From Agrococcus terreus (GTDB taxonomy: Bacteria; Actinomycetota; Actinomycetes; Actinomycetales; Microbacteriaceae): a stretch of DNA of 64,000 nucleotides. Shown here piece after piece: positions 1 to 8,054 of the stretch. Location of the stretch: contig NZ_BMLM01000002.1 of NCBI RefSeq assembly GCF_014645235.1, positions 186,001 through 250,000 of the forward strand. The letters run 5' to 3'. The notes under the pieces were generated by a model that saw only the letters and a list, made by a program, of their open reading frames with translations, was not told the DNA's origin and made no database searches. Each line of letters begins with the position of its first letter. The stretch's first letter is position 1. The position numbers were made by a program, and so were the translations under genes.

Positions 1-468
1 GATCGCGGCCTCGGTCACGGCCTCCCATCCCCATCCCCGGTGCGAGCCGGCCTCGCCCGCGCGCACCGTGAGCACGCGGTTGAGCAGCAGCACGCCCTGG
101 TCGGTCCACGCGCTCAGGTCGCCGTGCCCCGCGGGGCGCAGCCCCAGGTCGTCCTGGAGCTCGCGGTAGAGGTTCTGGAGCGAGCGCGGCACGGGCCGGA
201 CGCGCCGGTCGACGGCGAAGGCGAGGCCGATCGGATGCCCCGGCGTCGGGTACGGATCCTGGCCGACGACGAGCACCCGGACCGCGTCGAGCGGCTGCTC
301 GAGCGCGCGCAGCACGTGCTCGGGCGCCGGCAGCCAGGCGCGCCCGGCCGTGGCCTCCTCGGCGAGCCGCGCCCGGAGCGCCTCGAGCTCGGGGGCGACG
401 GCCTCGAGCGCCTCCGCCCAGCCGGCGCCCAGGCCGTCGAGCGGCGAGGGCGCGGAGGAAGGAGGCAC
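1..468 (-). CDS. ung: Uracil-DNA glycosylase, partial (3' end beyond left edge)
   Basis: Family 1 uracil-DNA glycosylase, which removes uracil from DNA to start base-excision repair. Visible on the minus strand are the water-activating motif [11 protein letters not shown], the phrase [13 protein letters not shown], the substrate-pocket strand [12 protein letters not shown] and the conserved GSHRGWGWE just before the edge. The C-terminal HPSPLSA loop lies outside the window. I placed the start at GTG 468, about 17 residues before the conserved GWAEAL; a weak GACCTT hexamer lies six bases upstream, and no Shine-Dalgarno is visible. It lies 16 bases downstream of the peptidase E stop and may be co-transcribed. 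Confidence 0.9.
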   Translation of the reverse strand, partial: MPPSSAPSPLDGLGAGWAEALEAVAPELEALRARLAEEATAGRAWLPAPEHVLRALEQPLDAVRVLVVGQDPYPTPGHPIGLAFAVDRRVRPVPRSLQNLYRELQDDLGLRPAGHGDLSAWTDQGVLLLNRVLTVRAGEAGSHRGWGWEAVTEAAI

Positions 469-484
469 GGGTCGAAGGTCGGTG

Positions 485-1228
485 TCAGGAGCCGGCGGCC
501 TCAGCGGCGTCGCCGCCGCTCGCCGCGAGCACGCCGACCGAGACGCGGTCGCCGTCGAGCGCCGCCGTCCAGACGTTGCCGTCGCCCGCGACCTCGAGCC
601 CGCCGGGACCGACGATGAGCGAGGTGTTCTCGTCGATGCCGACGAGCCGGTCGGCGAGGCCCGCCGACGCGATCGCGACGACGCGGCCGAGGTTGCCGTA
701 CTGCGCCACGTGGACGTCGACGACGAGGTCGACGAGGCCGAGGCCGGCGTCGAGGGTCACCTCGTCGAGGCCCTCGCCGCTCGCCTGCTGCGTCACCGGC
801 ACGCCGCCGATCCGCCAGCCGCCGAGCAGCGCCACGTCACCGGCGATCATGGCGCCGGCCGAGAAGCCCGCGTAGGGCACGCCGGTCGAGACGAGCCCTC
901 GGATGGTGTCGGCCGCTGGCATGACGGCCGCGTGGTAGCCGGGGGTGAGGCCGCCGCCGACGAAGATGCCGTCGGCGCCGCCGAGGTCGGTGGGCAGCAG
1001 GGTGCGCTCGGTCGTGAGCTGCACGATGCGCACCTCGCCCGCGCCGAGCTTGCCGAGGTCGTCGCGGTAGTCGTCGTGCCAGCTCGCGCCCGCGGCCTCG
1101 GTCTCGGCCCAGAGGACGACGGCGATCGTGGGCGGCCCGCCGGCGCGCTCGCGCGCCTCGTCGACGAAGCGGCCGGTCCAGCGCGACTCGTCGTCGGCCC
1201 AGCCGCCGCCCAGGAGGTGGATGCTCAT
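485..1228 (-). CDS. Peptidase E-like serine peptidase (family S51)
   Basis: Predicted 247-residue S51 peptidase (peptidase E / alpha-aspartyl dipeptidase / cyanophycinase superfamily). The nucleophile elbow [10 protein letters not shown] places Ser123 in the expected position, following the glycine-rich [10 protein letters not shown] segment at about 89-98. No signal peptide is seen, so it is probably cytosolic. Enzymes of this family cleave Asp-X dipeptides or related peptides; the exact substrate is not readable here. The start ATG 1228 gives the typical opening [10 protein letters not shown]. It is divergent from the epimerase gene at 1310. Confidence 0.8.
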   Translation of the reverse strand: MSIHLLGGGWADDESRWTGRFVDEARERAGGPPTIAVVLWAETEAAGASWHDDYRDDLGKLGAGEVRIVQLTTERTLLPTDLGGADGIFVGGGLTPGYHAAVMPAADTIRGLVSTGVPYAGFSAGAMIAGDVALLGGWRIGGVPVTQQASGEGLDEVTLDAGLGLVDLVVDVHVAQYGNLGRVVAIASAGLADRLVGIDENTSLIVGPGGLEVAGDGNVWTAALDGDRVSVGVLAASGGDAAEAAGS

Positions 1229-1297
1229 GCCTCGATCCAAGCACGGCACGGCGATGAGGCACCCGCACCCGCGAGCCACGACGGATGTCTGACAGGG

Positions 1298-1303
1298 CAG
1301 GAT
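1298..1303 (+). promoter_or_regulatory. Putative -10 element of leaderless epimerase mRNA
   Basis: CAGGAT lies six bases before ATG 1310. The same geometry recurs at more than ten genes in this window, which places the transcription start at or next to the start codon. No clear -35 is visible. Confidence 0.5.
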
Positions 1304-1309
1304 GGGGGC

Positions 1310-2290
1310 ATGCGCGTCCTCATCACCGGCGGAGCCGGCTTCGTCGGCACCCAGCTCGCCCACCGCATCCTCGCCGACGGCTCGCCCGTCGCCGTCGACG
1401 CCCTCACGCTGCTCGACATCGCCGAGCCCCGGCCGGAGCTGCTCGCCGACGAGCGCGTCCGCGCCCTCGTGGGCCCGATCGGCGACCGCCTCGACGAGAT
1501 CGGCGAGGTCGACCTCGTGCTGCACCTCGCGGGCGTCGTCAGCGGCGCCGCCGAGGCCGACCTCGACCTCGGCATGCGCACGAACCTCGACGACACCCGC
1601 GCGCTGCTCGACCTGCTCCGCGCGCAGCGCGACGGCCGCGCCGAGCCGGCGACGCTCGTCTTCACGAGCACCCTCGCCGTGTTCGGGCGCGACCCGGAGC
1701 TCGGCATGGCCGACGTCATCGCCGACGACACGATCGCCCGCCCGCAGTCCAGCTACGGCACGCAGAAGCTCATGGCCGAGCTGCTCGTCGCCGACTACGC
1801 CCGCCGCGGCCTGCTGCGCGCGCGGCAGGTGCGCCTGCAGACCGTCGCCGTGCGACCCGGCGCACCGAACGCCGCCGCGTCGAGCTTCGTCTCGGGGATC
1901 GTGCGGGAGCCCGTGGCGGGCGTGCGGGCCGTGTGCCCGGTCGAGCTCGACACGCCGATCTCGCTCTCCTCGCCCGGCGCGACCGTCGACGCGCTCGTGC
2001 GCGCCGCGACGGCCGACGACGCGACCTGGGGCTCGCCGACCGCCGTCGTGCTGCCTGGGCTGACGACCACGCCCCGCGCGATGCTCGAGACGCTCGACCG
2101 CCTGGCCGGCGAGCCGCTGTCGGACCTCGTCGACGTGGAGGTCGATCCGGCGATCGCGGCGATCGTCTCGACCTGGCCGGCGACGTTCGACGCGCGGCGG
2201 GCCGCGGGGCTCGGCATCGAGGCGCCCGCGTCGATCGAGGCCGTGATCGCGGAGTACCTGGCGCTCGTCGGGCGGCCCGCCGCGGGCTGA
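1310..2290 (+). CDS. NAD-dependent epimerase/dehydratase family protein (D-erythronate dehydrogenase-like)
   Basis: Extended short-chain dehydrogenase of 326 residues. It starts with the Rossmann motif TGGAGFVG at residues 6-13, then has HLAGVVSGAAE and an SSYGTQKLMAEL segment carrying the catalytic Tyr-xxx-Lys. The overall look (loss of hexose-binding features, a C-terminal PASIEAVIAEYLAL helix) matches the DenD / D-erythronate dehydrogenase-like group of uncharacterised epimerases. I chose ATG 1310 because a CAGGAT -10 hexamer ends exactly six bases upstream, implying a leaderless mRNA, and because the P-loop-like motif starts right away. The specific substrate is not established. Confidence 0.8.
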   Translation: MRVLITGGAGFVGTQLAHRILADGSPVAVDALTLLDIAEPRPELLADERVRALVGPIGDRLDEIGEVDLVLHLAGVVSGAAEADLDLGMRTNLDDTRALLDLLRAQRDGRAEPATLVFTSTLAVFGRDPELGMADVIADDTIARPQSSYGTQKLMAELLVADYARRGLLRARQVRLQTVAVRPGAPNAAASSFVSGIVREPVAGVRAVCPVELDTPISLSSPGATVDALVRAATADDATWGSPTAVVLPGLTTTPRAMLETLDRLAGEPLSDLVDVEVDPAIAAIVSTWPATFDARRAAGLGIEAPASIEAVIAEYLALVGRPAAG

Positions 2291-2311
2291 GCGGCGCCGG
2301 CCGCCGCGCGG

Positions 2312-2359
2312 TGGTCTCGAGACGCGTGCGGCCTGCGGCCGCGCGCTCCTCGACCAGCG
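2312..2359 (-). repeat. Solitary interspersed palindromic unit (same family as the cluster at 27.9-28.7 kb)
   Basis: A ~48-bp unit beginning GGTCTCGAGAC and ending CTCCTCGACCAGCGG. It is homologous to the minus-orientation units at 28447 and 28564, which begin GGTCTCGTGAC and end CTCGACCAGCG. It lies just past the epimerase stop and before the ABC importer promoter. A partial echo (CCCTCGACCAGCGAG) follows at about 2391-2405. Confidence 0.75.
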
Positions 2360-2456
2360 GGAGGGGCGACCGGCGGGGAGTGGCGCGGCCCCCTCGACCA
2401 GCGAGCGTGCATCCACCGGGAGGGCGGGAGCGAGCGGGCACGGAGGCGCGCGGGCG

Positions 2457-2462
2457 TAGGAT
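2457..2462 (+). promoter_or_regulatory. Putative -10 element of the F420-type ABC importer operon
   Basis: TAGGAT fits the TAnnnT pattern common here. It would give a leader of about 64 bases ending in a strong AGGAGG Shine-Dalgarno before GTG 2533. Confidence 0.4.
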
Positions 2463-2532
2463 CGGAGCGCGCCGGGCATCACTCCGCGCGCGGACCCGCT
2501 CACCGTTCGCGCCAGCATGCCCAGGAGGCCCC

Positions 2533-3498
2533 GTGCTCCGCACCCCGATCGCGCTCGCCGCATCCGCCCTCGTCGTCGCCCTCGCCGGCTGCTCGGCCGT
2601 CGCGCCCACCGCGACGCCCGCCGCCCGCGACGGCGCAGCGCCCGGCACCGCGCCGATCGTCGACTGCGGCATCGAGGTCGCCCCGCGCGCCGAGCCGGCC
2701 GAGCGGATCGTGGCCGTGAAGTCGACCGCCGCCGAGCTCGTCGCGGCCCTCGGCCTCGGCGACGCGCTCGTCTCGACCGCCTTCCTCGACGCCGAGCCCG
2801 AGGACGCCGCCGTCGCCGCCGCCCCCACGATCGAGGGCATGCCGGGCCGCGAGGCGCTCCTCGCGCTCGAGCCGGACGCGGTCGTCGCGGGCTGGGAGTC
2901 GGCGTTCGCGCCCGAGGCGGCGGGCGATCGCGCGAGCCTCCACGCGCTCGGCATCACCACCTGGGTCTCCCCCGCGGCGTGCCGCTCGACCGACGTCGCG
3001 CCGCTCACGTGGGACGCCCTGCTCGGCGAGCTCGAGCAGGCGGGCGCCGCGCTCGGCGTGCCCGAGGCGGGCGCCGCGCTCGCCGCCGAGCAGCGCGCCG
3101 CGCTTGACGGCATCGAGCCGGTCGAGGGTGCGCCGACCGCGCTCTGGTACTCCTCCGGCGAGGACGCGCCGTACGTGGGCGGCGGCTCCGGCGCCCCCGC
3201 GCTCGTGCTCGGGACCGCCGGGCTCTCGAACGTCGCCGCCGACGTCGACGAGGCCTGGACGACGATGTCCTGGGAGGCCGTCGCGGCCGCCGATCCCGAC
3301 GTCATCGTGCTCGTCGACGCCGCGTGGCACTCCGCCGAGTCGAAGCTCGAGCGGCTCCGCGCCAACCCCGCGACCGCGCAGCTGCGGGCCGTGCGGGAGG
3401 AGCGCGTGATCGTCGTGCCGTTCCCGATGGCGGAGGCCGGGGTCGGCTCGGTCGAGGCGGCCCAGCTCGTCGCGGATGCGGTGCGGGACCTCGGGTGA
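2533..3498 (+). CDS. Putative F420-0 (or FO) ABC transporter substrate-binding lipoprotein
   Basis: Predicted 321-residue periplasmic-binding-type lipoprotein of the Fe3+/B12 (TroA-like) fold. The signal peptide ends in the lipobox L-A-G-C with the lipidated Cys at residue 20. The body has the family hallmarks of two helical-backbone lobes: ERIVAVKSTAAELVAALG, then EALLALEPDAVVAGW, then ADPDVIVLVDAAW. GTG 2533 is preceded by AGGAGG. The following permease, ATPase and fbiA are coupled to it. Within this superfamily, a small actinobacterial clade found with cofE has been proposed to import F420-0; the operon with fbiA suggests membership in that clade. The ligand is inferred, not shown. Confidence 0.8.
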   Translation: MLRTPIALAASALVVALAGCSAVAPTATPAARDGAAPGTAPIVDCGIEVAPRAEPAERIVAVKSTAAELVAALGLGDALVSTAFLDAEPEDAAVAAAPTIEGMPGREALLALEPDAVVAGWESAFAPEAAGDRASLHALGITTWVSPAACRSTDVAPLTWDALLGELEQAGAALGVPEAGAALAAEQRAALDGIEPVEGAPTALWYSSGEDAPYVGGGSGAPALVLGTAGLSNVAADVDEAWTTMSWEAVAAADPDVIVLVDAAWHSAESKLERLRANPATAQLRAVREERVIVVPFPMAEAGVGSVEAAQLVADAVRDLG

Positions 3499-3514
3499 GC
3501 CGGTGGGTCGACCG

Positions 3515-4567
3515 ATGACGAGGCTCGCTCCCCCGCCCGCGACAGCCGCCCCGCCGCGGCCGGCACGGCGCCGCGCCCGCTGGCCGCTCGCGGCGCTCGC
3601 CGCGCTGCTCCTCGCCGCCGCGCTCATCGCGGCCTGCGTCGGCGCCGCGGGGGTAGCCCCGGCCGACGCGCTCGGCGCGATCGCGGCGCGCACCGTCGGC
3701 GGCACGAGCCCGCTCGATCCGATCGGCGACGCGATCGTCGTCGACCTGCGGCTGCCCCGCATCCTCGCCGCCTGCGCGGTCGGCGCCGGCCTCGCGGTCG
3801 TCGGCGTGGTCATGCAGGCGCTCGTGCGCAACCCCCTCGCCGACCCGTACCTGCTCGGCGTCTCGTCGGGCGCCTCCGTCGGCGCGGTGCTCGTGCTCGT
3901 CTCGGGGCTCGCGCTCGTGCTGCCGCTCGCCGCGTTCGCGGGCGGGCTGCTGGCACTGCTCGCCACCCTGGGCCTCGCCGCCGCGGCGGGCGGCGCCACG
4001 CCCACGCGCACCGTGCTCTCGGGCGTCGTCGTCGCGGCCGCCGCCTCGGCGGTCGTCAGCCTCGTGCTGTTCTGGCGCGCGGACGGCGACGCCTACCGCG
4101 AGATCCTCGCCTGGCTGCTGGGCTCGCTCGCGGGCGCCTCGTGGCAGACCGCGCCGATCGCGCTCGCGGGGCTCGCGCTGGCGCTGCCGCTGCTCGCGAG
4201 CGGCCGCGCGCTCGACGCGCTCGCCCTCGGCGACTCGGCGGCAGGCGCGCTCGGCGTCGACGTGCGGCGCACCCGGTGGATGCTCCTCGTCGCGTGCGCG
4301 CTCGTGACGGGTGCGCTCGTGTCGGTCTCCGGCGCGATCGGCTTCGTCGGCCTCGTCGTGCCGCACGCCGCCCGCCTGCTCGTCGGCGCCGGCCACGCGC
4401 GGCTCCTGCCGGTCGCCGCGCTCGCCGGCGCGCTCGTGCTGCTCGTCGCCGACACCGTCGCGCGCGCCGCCTTCGACCCGCGCGAGCTGCCCGTCGGCAT
4501 CGTCACGGCGCTGCTCGGCGCGCCCGCGTTCGCGGCGCTCATGCTCACCGGGCGGGTGCGCGCGTGA
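3515..4567 (+). CDS. Putative F420-0 (or FO) ABC transporter permease (FecCD family)
   Basis: 350-residue integral membrane permease of the FecCD/BtuC family. After an Ala/Arg-rich N-terminus, the first helix is at about residues 28-48. The signature sequences DLRLPRILAACAVGAGLAVVG, MQALVRNPLADPYLLGVSSGAS and GFVGLVVPHAARLLVG are all visible; the last contacts the ATPase. Around ten membrane helices are expected, as in BtuC. ATG 3515 was chosen; an in-frame GTG at 3503 is an alternative. It is 16 bases after the binding-protein stop, and its own stop lies inside or just before the ATPase start region. It would carry the substrate across the inner membrane for the F420 pathway. Confidence 0.85.
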   Translation: MTRLAPPPATAAPPRPARRRARWPLAALAALLLAAALIAACVGAAGVAPADALGAIAARTVGGTSPLDPIGDAIVVDLRLPRILAACAVGAGLAVVGVVMQALVRNPLADPYLLGVSSGASVGAVLVLVSGLALVLPLAAFAGGLLALLATLGLAAAAGGATPTRTVLSGVVVAAAASAVVSLVLFWRADGDAYREILAWLLGSLAGASWQTAPIALAGLALALPLLASGRALDALALGDSAAGALGVDVRRTRWMLLVACALVTGALVSVSGAIGFVGLVVPHAARLLVGAGHARLLPVAALAGALVLLVADTVARAAFDPRELPVGIVTALLGAPAFAALMLTGRVRA

Positions 4568-4584
4568 GGGGGGCGGAGGCCGAG

Positions 4585-5370
4585 ATGCACGGGCTCGCGG
4601 TCGACGCGCTCTCGGTCGTCGCCGGCAGCCGCGCGCTCGTCGACGCGGCCTCCTGGTCGGCGCCGTCGGGCGCGATCACGGCGCTCGTGGGCCCGAACGG
4701 CGCCGGCAAGTCGACGACCCTGCGCGCCGTCGCCGGCCTCGTCCCCGATCGCGCCCGCGCCTCCGGCGCCGTGCTGCTCGACGGCGAGCGGCTCGACGCG
4801 CTGCCCGCCCGCGAGCGGGCGCGCCGCGTCGCGCTCGTGGAGCAGTCGACCGAGGTCCCGCCGCAGCTCACCGCGCGCGAGGCGGTGCGGCTCGGCCGCA
4901 CCCCGCACCACCGCCTGCTGGGCTTCTCGATCGGCGACGACGCGATCGTCGACGCCGCGCTCGGCGACGCGGGCGCCGCAACGCTCGCCGACCGCCGGCT
5001 CGGCGAGCTCTCGGGCGGCGAGCTGCAGCGCGTGCACCTCGCCCGCGCGCTCGCGCAGCAGCCGCGGCTGCTGCTGCTCGACGAGCCCACGAACCACCTC
5101 GACGTCGCCTGGCAGCTCGAGCTGCTCGCGCTCGTGCGCCGGCTCGCGGCCGACATCCCGGTCGTCATGACGCTCCACGACCTCGCGCTCGCTGCGACGC
5201 ACGCCGACCGCGTCGTGCTGCTCGACGGCGGCCGCGTCGCGGCGGAGGGGGCGCCGGATGCGGTGCTGAGCCCCGCGCGCATCCGCGCCGCGTACGGCGT
5301 CGAGGCCGAGATCGACGCGGCGCCGGGCGGCGTCGCCATCCGCTACCGCCGCCTGGAGGACCCCGCATGA
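4585..5370 (+). CDS. Putative F420-0 (or FO) ABC transporter ATP-binding protein
   Basis: 261-residue ABC ATPase of the iron/cobalamin uptake group. Walker A GPNGAGKST, Q-loop VEQSTEVPPQLTARE, signature LSGGELQRVHLARAL, Walker B LLLLDEPTNHLD and the switch His in MTLHDLALA are intact. ATG 4585 has GGGCGGAGG ten bases upstream; a GTG at 4564 that overlaps the permease stop (GTGA) would add seven residues. Its stop overlaps the fbiA start as ATGA, so translation of the transporter and of the F420 enzyme is coupled. Confidence 0.85.
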   Translation: MHGLAVDALSVVAGSRALVDAASWSAPSGAITALVGPNGAGKSTTLRAVAGLVPDRARASGAVLLDGERLDALPARERARRVALVEQSTEVPPQLTAREAVRLGRTPHHRLLGFSIGDDAIVDAALGDAGAATLADRRLGELSGGELQRVHLARALAQQPRLLLLDEPTNHLDVAWQLELLALVRRLAADIPVVMTLHDLALAATHADRVVLLDGGRVAAEGAPDAVLSPARIRAAYGVEAEIDAAPGGVAIRYRRLEDPA

Positions 5371-6386
5371 CCGACGTAGCCGCATCCGCCGCCTCGCCCG
5401 CGGCCGCACCCGTCGGAGCCGACGCCGCCCCGCGGCGCATCGCCGTGCTCGCCGGAGGCGTCGGCGGCGCACGCTTCGCGCTGGGCCTGCGCGAGGCGGC
5501 GCCGGACGCCGACGTCGCGATCGTCGCGAACGTCGGCGACGACGTGTGGCTCGCGGGCGTGAAGGTGTGCCCGGACCTCGACTCGCTGCTCTACGCGCTC
5601 GCCGGCGTCGGCGACACCGAGCGCGGCTGGGGCCGGGCGGGCGAGAGCGAGCGCGTCGCTGCCGAGCTGACCGCCTACGGCGTCGGCTGGCCGTGGTTCA
5701 CCCTCGGCGACCTCGACCTCGGCACCCACCTCGCCCGCACCGCGATGCTGCGCGACGGCGCGACGCTCACCGAGGCGACCGCGCGCCTCTCGGCGCGGTG
5801 GCCGCTCGGCGCGCGCCTGCTGCCCGTGACCGACGACGAGGTGCCCACGCACGTCGTCACCGACGAGGGCGTGCTGCACTTCGAGGAGTGGTGGGTGCGC
5901 ACGCGCGCGCAGCTGCCCGCGCACCGCTTCGTGCAGCACGGCGTCGAGCGGGCCCGCATCACGGCCGAGGCGCGCGCGGCGATCGCCGACGCCGACGTCG
6001 TGCTCGTCGCGCCCTCGAACCCGGTCGTCTCGATCGGCACGATCCTCGGCGTGCCCGGCGTGCGCGACGCGCTCGCCACGACGGCGGCGCCCGTGGTCGG
6101 CGTCTCCCCCATCATCGGCGGGCGCGCGGTGCGCGGCATGGCGGCTGCGTGCCTCGCCGCGATCGACGTGGCGCCCGACGCGCTGGCGGTCGGTCTGCAC
6201 CACGGCGCGCGCTCGGCGGGCGGCGTGCTCGACGGCTGGCTCGTCGCCGACGAGGATGCGGATGCGGTGCCCGCCCTCGAGGCGGCCGGCATCCGGGCGG
6301 CGGCGGCGCCGCTGTGGCTCACCCCCGGCGGGCCGGCCGCGCAGGTGGCGCGCGACGCGCTCGCACTGGCGGCGCGCATCCGCTGA
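5367..6386 (+). CDS. fbiA: 2-phospho-L-lactate (or enolpyruvyl) transferase FbiA/CofD
   Basis: 339-residue CofD/FbiA. It moves the phospholactyl or phosphoenolpyruvyl group from the GDP-activated donor made by FbiD onto FO, giving (dehydro-)F420-0. The N-terminal motif LAGGVGGARFALGL (residues 28-41) and the ANVGDDVWLAG loop (54-64), which bind donor and FO, are intact. LVAPSNPVVSIGTILGVPGV and VVGVSPIIGGRAVRG are also typical. A 23-residue Ala/Pro-rich N-terminal extension precedes the core. The ATGA overlap with the transporter ATPase ties FO handling directly to transport. Cytosolic. Confidence 0.93.
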   Translation: MTDVAASAASPAAAPVGADAAPRRIAVLAGGVGGARFALGLREAAPDADVAIVANVGDDVWLAGVKVCPDLDSLLYALAGVGDTERGWGRAGESERVAAELTAYGVGWPWFTLGDLDLGTHLARTAMLRDGATLTEATARLSARWPLGARLLPVTDDEVPTHVVTDEGVLHFEEWWVRTRAQLPAHRFVQHGVERARITAEARAAIADADVVLVAPSNPVVSIGTILGVPGVRDALATTAAPVVGVSPIIGGRAVRGMAAACLAAIDVAPDALAVGLHHGARSAGGVLDGWLVADEDADAVPALEAAGIRAAAAPLWLTPGGPAAQVARDALALAARIR

Positions 6387-6466
6387 CGTCTGGCGTCGCG
6401 CGCCCTCAGGCGCGTACCGACACTCCGGATGATGAGGACGACTCGCGTTCCGTGGCGGCGGGATGC

Positions 6467-6472
6467 CAGCAT
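6467..6472 (+). promoter_or_regulatory. Putative -10 element of leaderless LysM-like lipoprotein mRNA
   Basis: CAGCAT sits six bases before ATG 6479, matching the leaderless spacing seen repeatedly in this window. Confidence 0.4.
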
Positions 6473-6478
6473 GGACAC

Positions 6479-7237
6479 ATGTTCCGCTTCCGCGCCGTCG
6501 CAACCACAGCCGCCGCAGTCTCCGTAGCCGTGGCGCTCGCGGGGTGCACGCCCGCCGAGCACTTCGCCGACGCCACCGACCCCGCGGCAGGGCCCGTCTC
6601 CGGCACCGAGGACCCGCGGCCGATGGGCGCCGACGGCCTCGACGAAGCGGAGGGCACGGCCGAGCCCCACGCGGACGAGGAGCCGGGCGCAGCCCGTGAG
6701 CCCGGCTTCACTGTCGCGCAGGACGACCTCTACGGCCCCGGCACCTGGTACCGCGTGCCCGGCGGCGCGGTCAAGGAGAACACGGTCGACGGCTGCGAGG
6801 GGCTGCCGACGCTCGCGCCCGCGAGCGGCAGCAATGGCCTGGGCGGGTACCTCTACGTCGCGCTCCGCGATCGCGGACGCATGACCTTCGCGACCGGCGA
6901 CGTGGCCGTCGACGACGACGGCCGGCCAATCGCCTACCGAGCCGCGGCGGGCGACACCATGCACGCCGTCTCGCAGCGCTTCTGCATCGACTACCCGGGC
7001 TACCTCGGGCTGCTCAACGCCGTGCGCCGCGGCGACGGCGACGCCGACCTGTTCCGACTGCAGCAGGAGGTGTGGGCGGGCGACATCATCAACCTCGACG
7101 TGGCCACCGTCACGACCGTCGGCTCGCAGGACGGCCAGGTGCTGAGCAACGCCGCGCCCTACTCGATGCCGACGCAGCGAGAGGCGCCGGCCCTGGAGTT
7201 CCAGCCCCAGGCCGTGCAGCACGACCGCCAGCCCTGA
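6479..7237 (+). CDS. Secreted lipoprotein with a degenerate LysM-like domain
   Basis: 252-residue predicted lipoprotein. The signal peptide ends VAVALAGC, with the lipidated Cys at about residue 22. An acidic, Pro/Glu-rich linker follows to about residue 75. The C-terminal part contains YRAAAGDTMHAVSQRF followed by YLGLLNAVRRG and VWAGDIINL, which follows the LysM pattern (GDT...I..RF, ..L...N, ..G..I.L), though an insertion separates the last two elements. Such domains bind peptidoglycan, so a cell-wall role is plausible. It is next to the F420 genes but has its own promoter; a functional link is not supported. Confidence 0.7.
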   Translation: MFRFRAVATTAAAVSVAVALAGCTPAEHFADATDPAAGPVSGTEDPRPMGADGLDEAEGTAEPHADEEPGAAREPGFTVAQDDLYGPGTWYRVPGGAVKENTVDGCEGLPTLAPASGSNGLGGYLYVALRDRGRMTFATGDVAVDDDGRPIAYRAAAGDTMHAVSQRFCIDYPGYLGLLNAVRRGDGDADLFRLQQEVWAGDIINLDVATVTTVGSQDGQVLSNAAPYSMPTQREAPALEFQPQAVQHDRQP

Positions 7238-7241
7238 CCTG

Positions 7242-7275
7242 CCCGCCCGCGACCGCACGGATGGTCGCGGGCGGG
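7242..7275. terminator. Bidirectional hairpin terminator between lipoprotein and fbiD
   Basis: Perfect 13-bp inverted repeat: CCCGCCCGCGACC at 7242-7254 and its complement at 7263-7275, with an 8-base loop. It sits between convergent genes. No T-tract follows, as is usual in high-G+C actinobacteria. Confidence 0.75.
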
Positions 7276-7285
7276 AACGCCGCGG

Positions 7286-7894
7286 TCAGGCCGCGTCGGT
7301 CGCGCGGGCGCCGTCGAGCACGGCGCGCGTGTGGACGCCGACGCCGAGGTCGAGCGCGAGGTGCAGGTCGGCGAGCTCGTCGACGTCGACCCGGAGGCCC
7401 GAGCTCACAGGCACCGGCAGCTCGACGTGGCCCTCCGCGCGGTGCCGCTCGGCCGAGCCCTCGCCGAACCGCGGCCGCAGCGCATCCGCCCGCCGCGCCG
7501 CGAGCAGCGTCGTGCCGGTCGAGATCGCGTCGGCCACGTAGGAGCGCGGCTGCTCGGCCGCGAGCGCCAGCGCATCGTCGAGCGCCTCCGGCGTGAGCGC
7601 CGGGAGGTCGGCGAGCACGACCGCGGCGGGCGCGCCCGGCGCGACGACGGCGATGCCGGCCTGGATCGCCGCATGCAGGCCCGCGCCCGGGTCGGCGACG
7701 ACCTCCACGCCCTCGGTGGCGGCGACGGTCTCGTCGCCGGTGACGACCACGACGCGCTCGACCGCGGGGCAGGCGACGGATGCGGCGATGGCGTCGCGCG
7801 CGAAGGCGACGGCGAGCGCGGCGCGCGCGTCGCCCGCGTCGAGGCGCGACTTGCCGGACTGACCCTTGACGGGGAGCACGACGGTCCAGCGCAT
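7286..7894 (-). CDS. fbiD: 2-phospho-L-lactate / phosphoenolpyruvate guanylyltransferase FbiD/CofC
   Basis: 202-residue nucleotidyltransferase of the CofC/FbiD family, which activates phosphoenolpyruvate (or phospholactate) with GTP for transfer to FO by FbiA. The GT-A-like opening WTVVLPVKGQSGKSRL (residues 3-18), the VADPGAGLHAAIQAG segment and the metal-site motif VVLADLPALTP are clear. ATG 7894 is seven bases after a TAGGCT -10 element, so a very short or absent leader is expected. The C-terminus is rich in Asp and Ala. It is separated from fbiA by the lipoprotein gene and read in the opposite direction. Confidence 0.92.
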   Translation of the reverse strand: MRWTVVLPVKGQSGKSRLDAGDARAALAVAFARDAIAASVACPAVERVVVVTGDETVAATEGVEVVADPGAGLHAAIQAGIAVVAPGAPAAVVLADLPALTPEALDDALALAAEQPRSYVADAISTGTTLLAARRADALRPRFGEGSAERHRAEGHVELPVPVSSGLRVDVDELADLHLALDLGVGVHTRAVLDGARATDAA

Positions 7895-7901
7895 GCGCAC
7901 C

Positions 7902-7907
7902 AGCCTA
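7902..7907 (-). promoter_or_regulatory. Putative -10 element of fbiD
   Basis: TAGGCT on the minus strand, seven bases before ATG 7894. Confidence 0.45.
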
Positions 7908-7965
7908 CGACGGCGCGGGTGCCCTCCCGACCGCGCTGCACTCCCCCGCCTCGGCGGAGGGGTGC

Positions 7966-8012
7966 GGTCACGAACGGCCCTCCGAGCGGCCGGATGAGGG
8001 CGCTTCGTGACC
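7966..8012. repeat. 47-bp imperfect palindrome between transglutaminase 3' end and fbiD
   Basis: GGTCACGAA (7966-7974) pairs with TTCGTGACC (8004-8012). After a 2x2 internal loop, GCCCTC (7977-7982) pairs with GAGGGC (7996-8001), leaving a 13-base loop. It may terminate the coaD-fbiB-moxR operon or be a palindromic repeat. Its outer arm GGTCACGA resembles the GTCACGAGACC end of the interspersed units elsewhere. Confidence 0.6.
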
Positions 8013-8054
8013 ACAGCACGCTCGGCGCCGAGGCGGCGGCGCGCCCGCCCCCGC

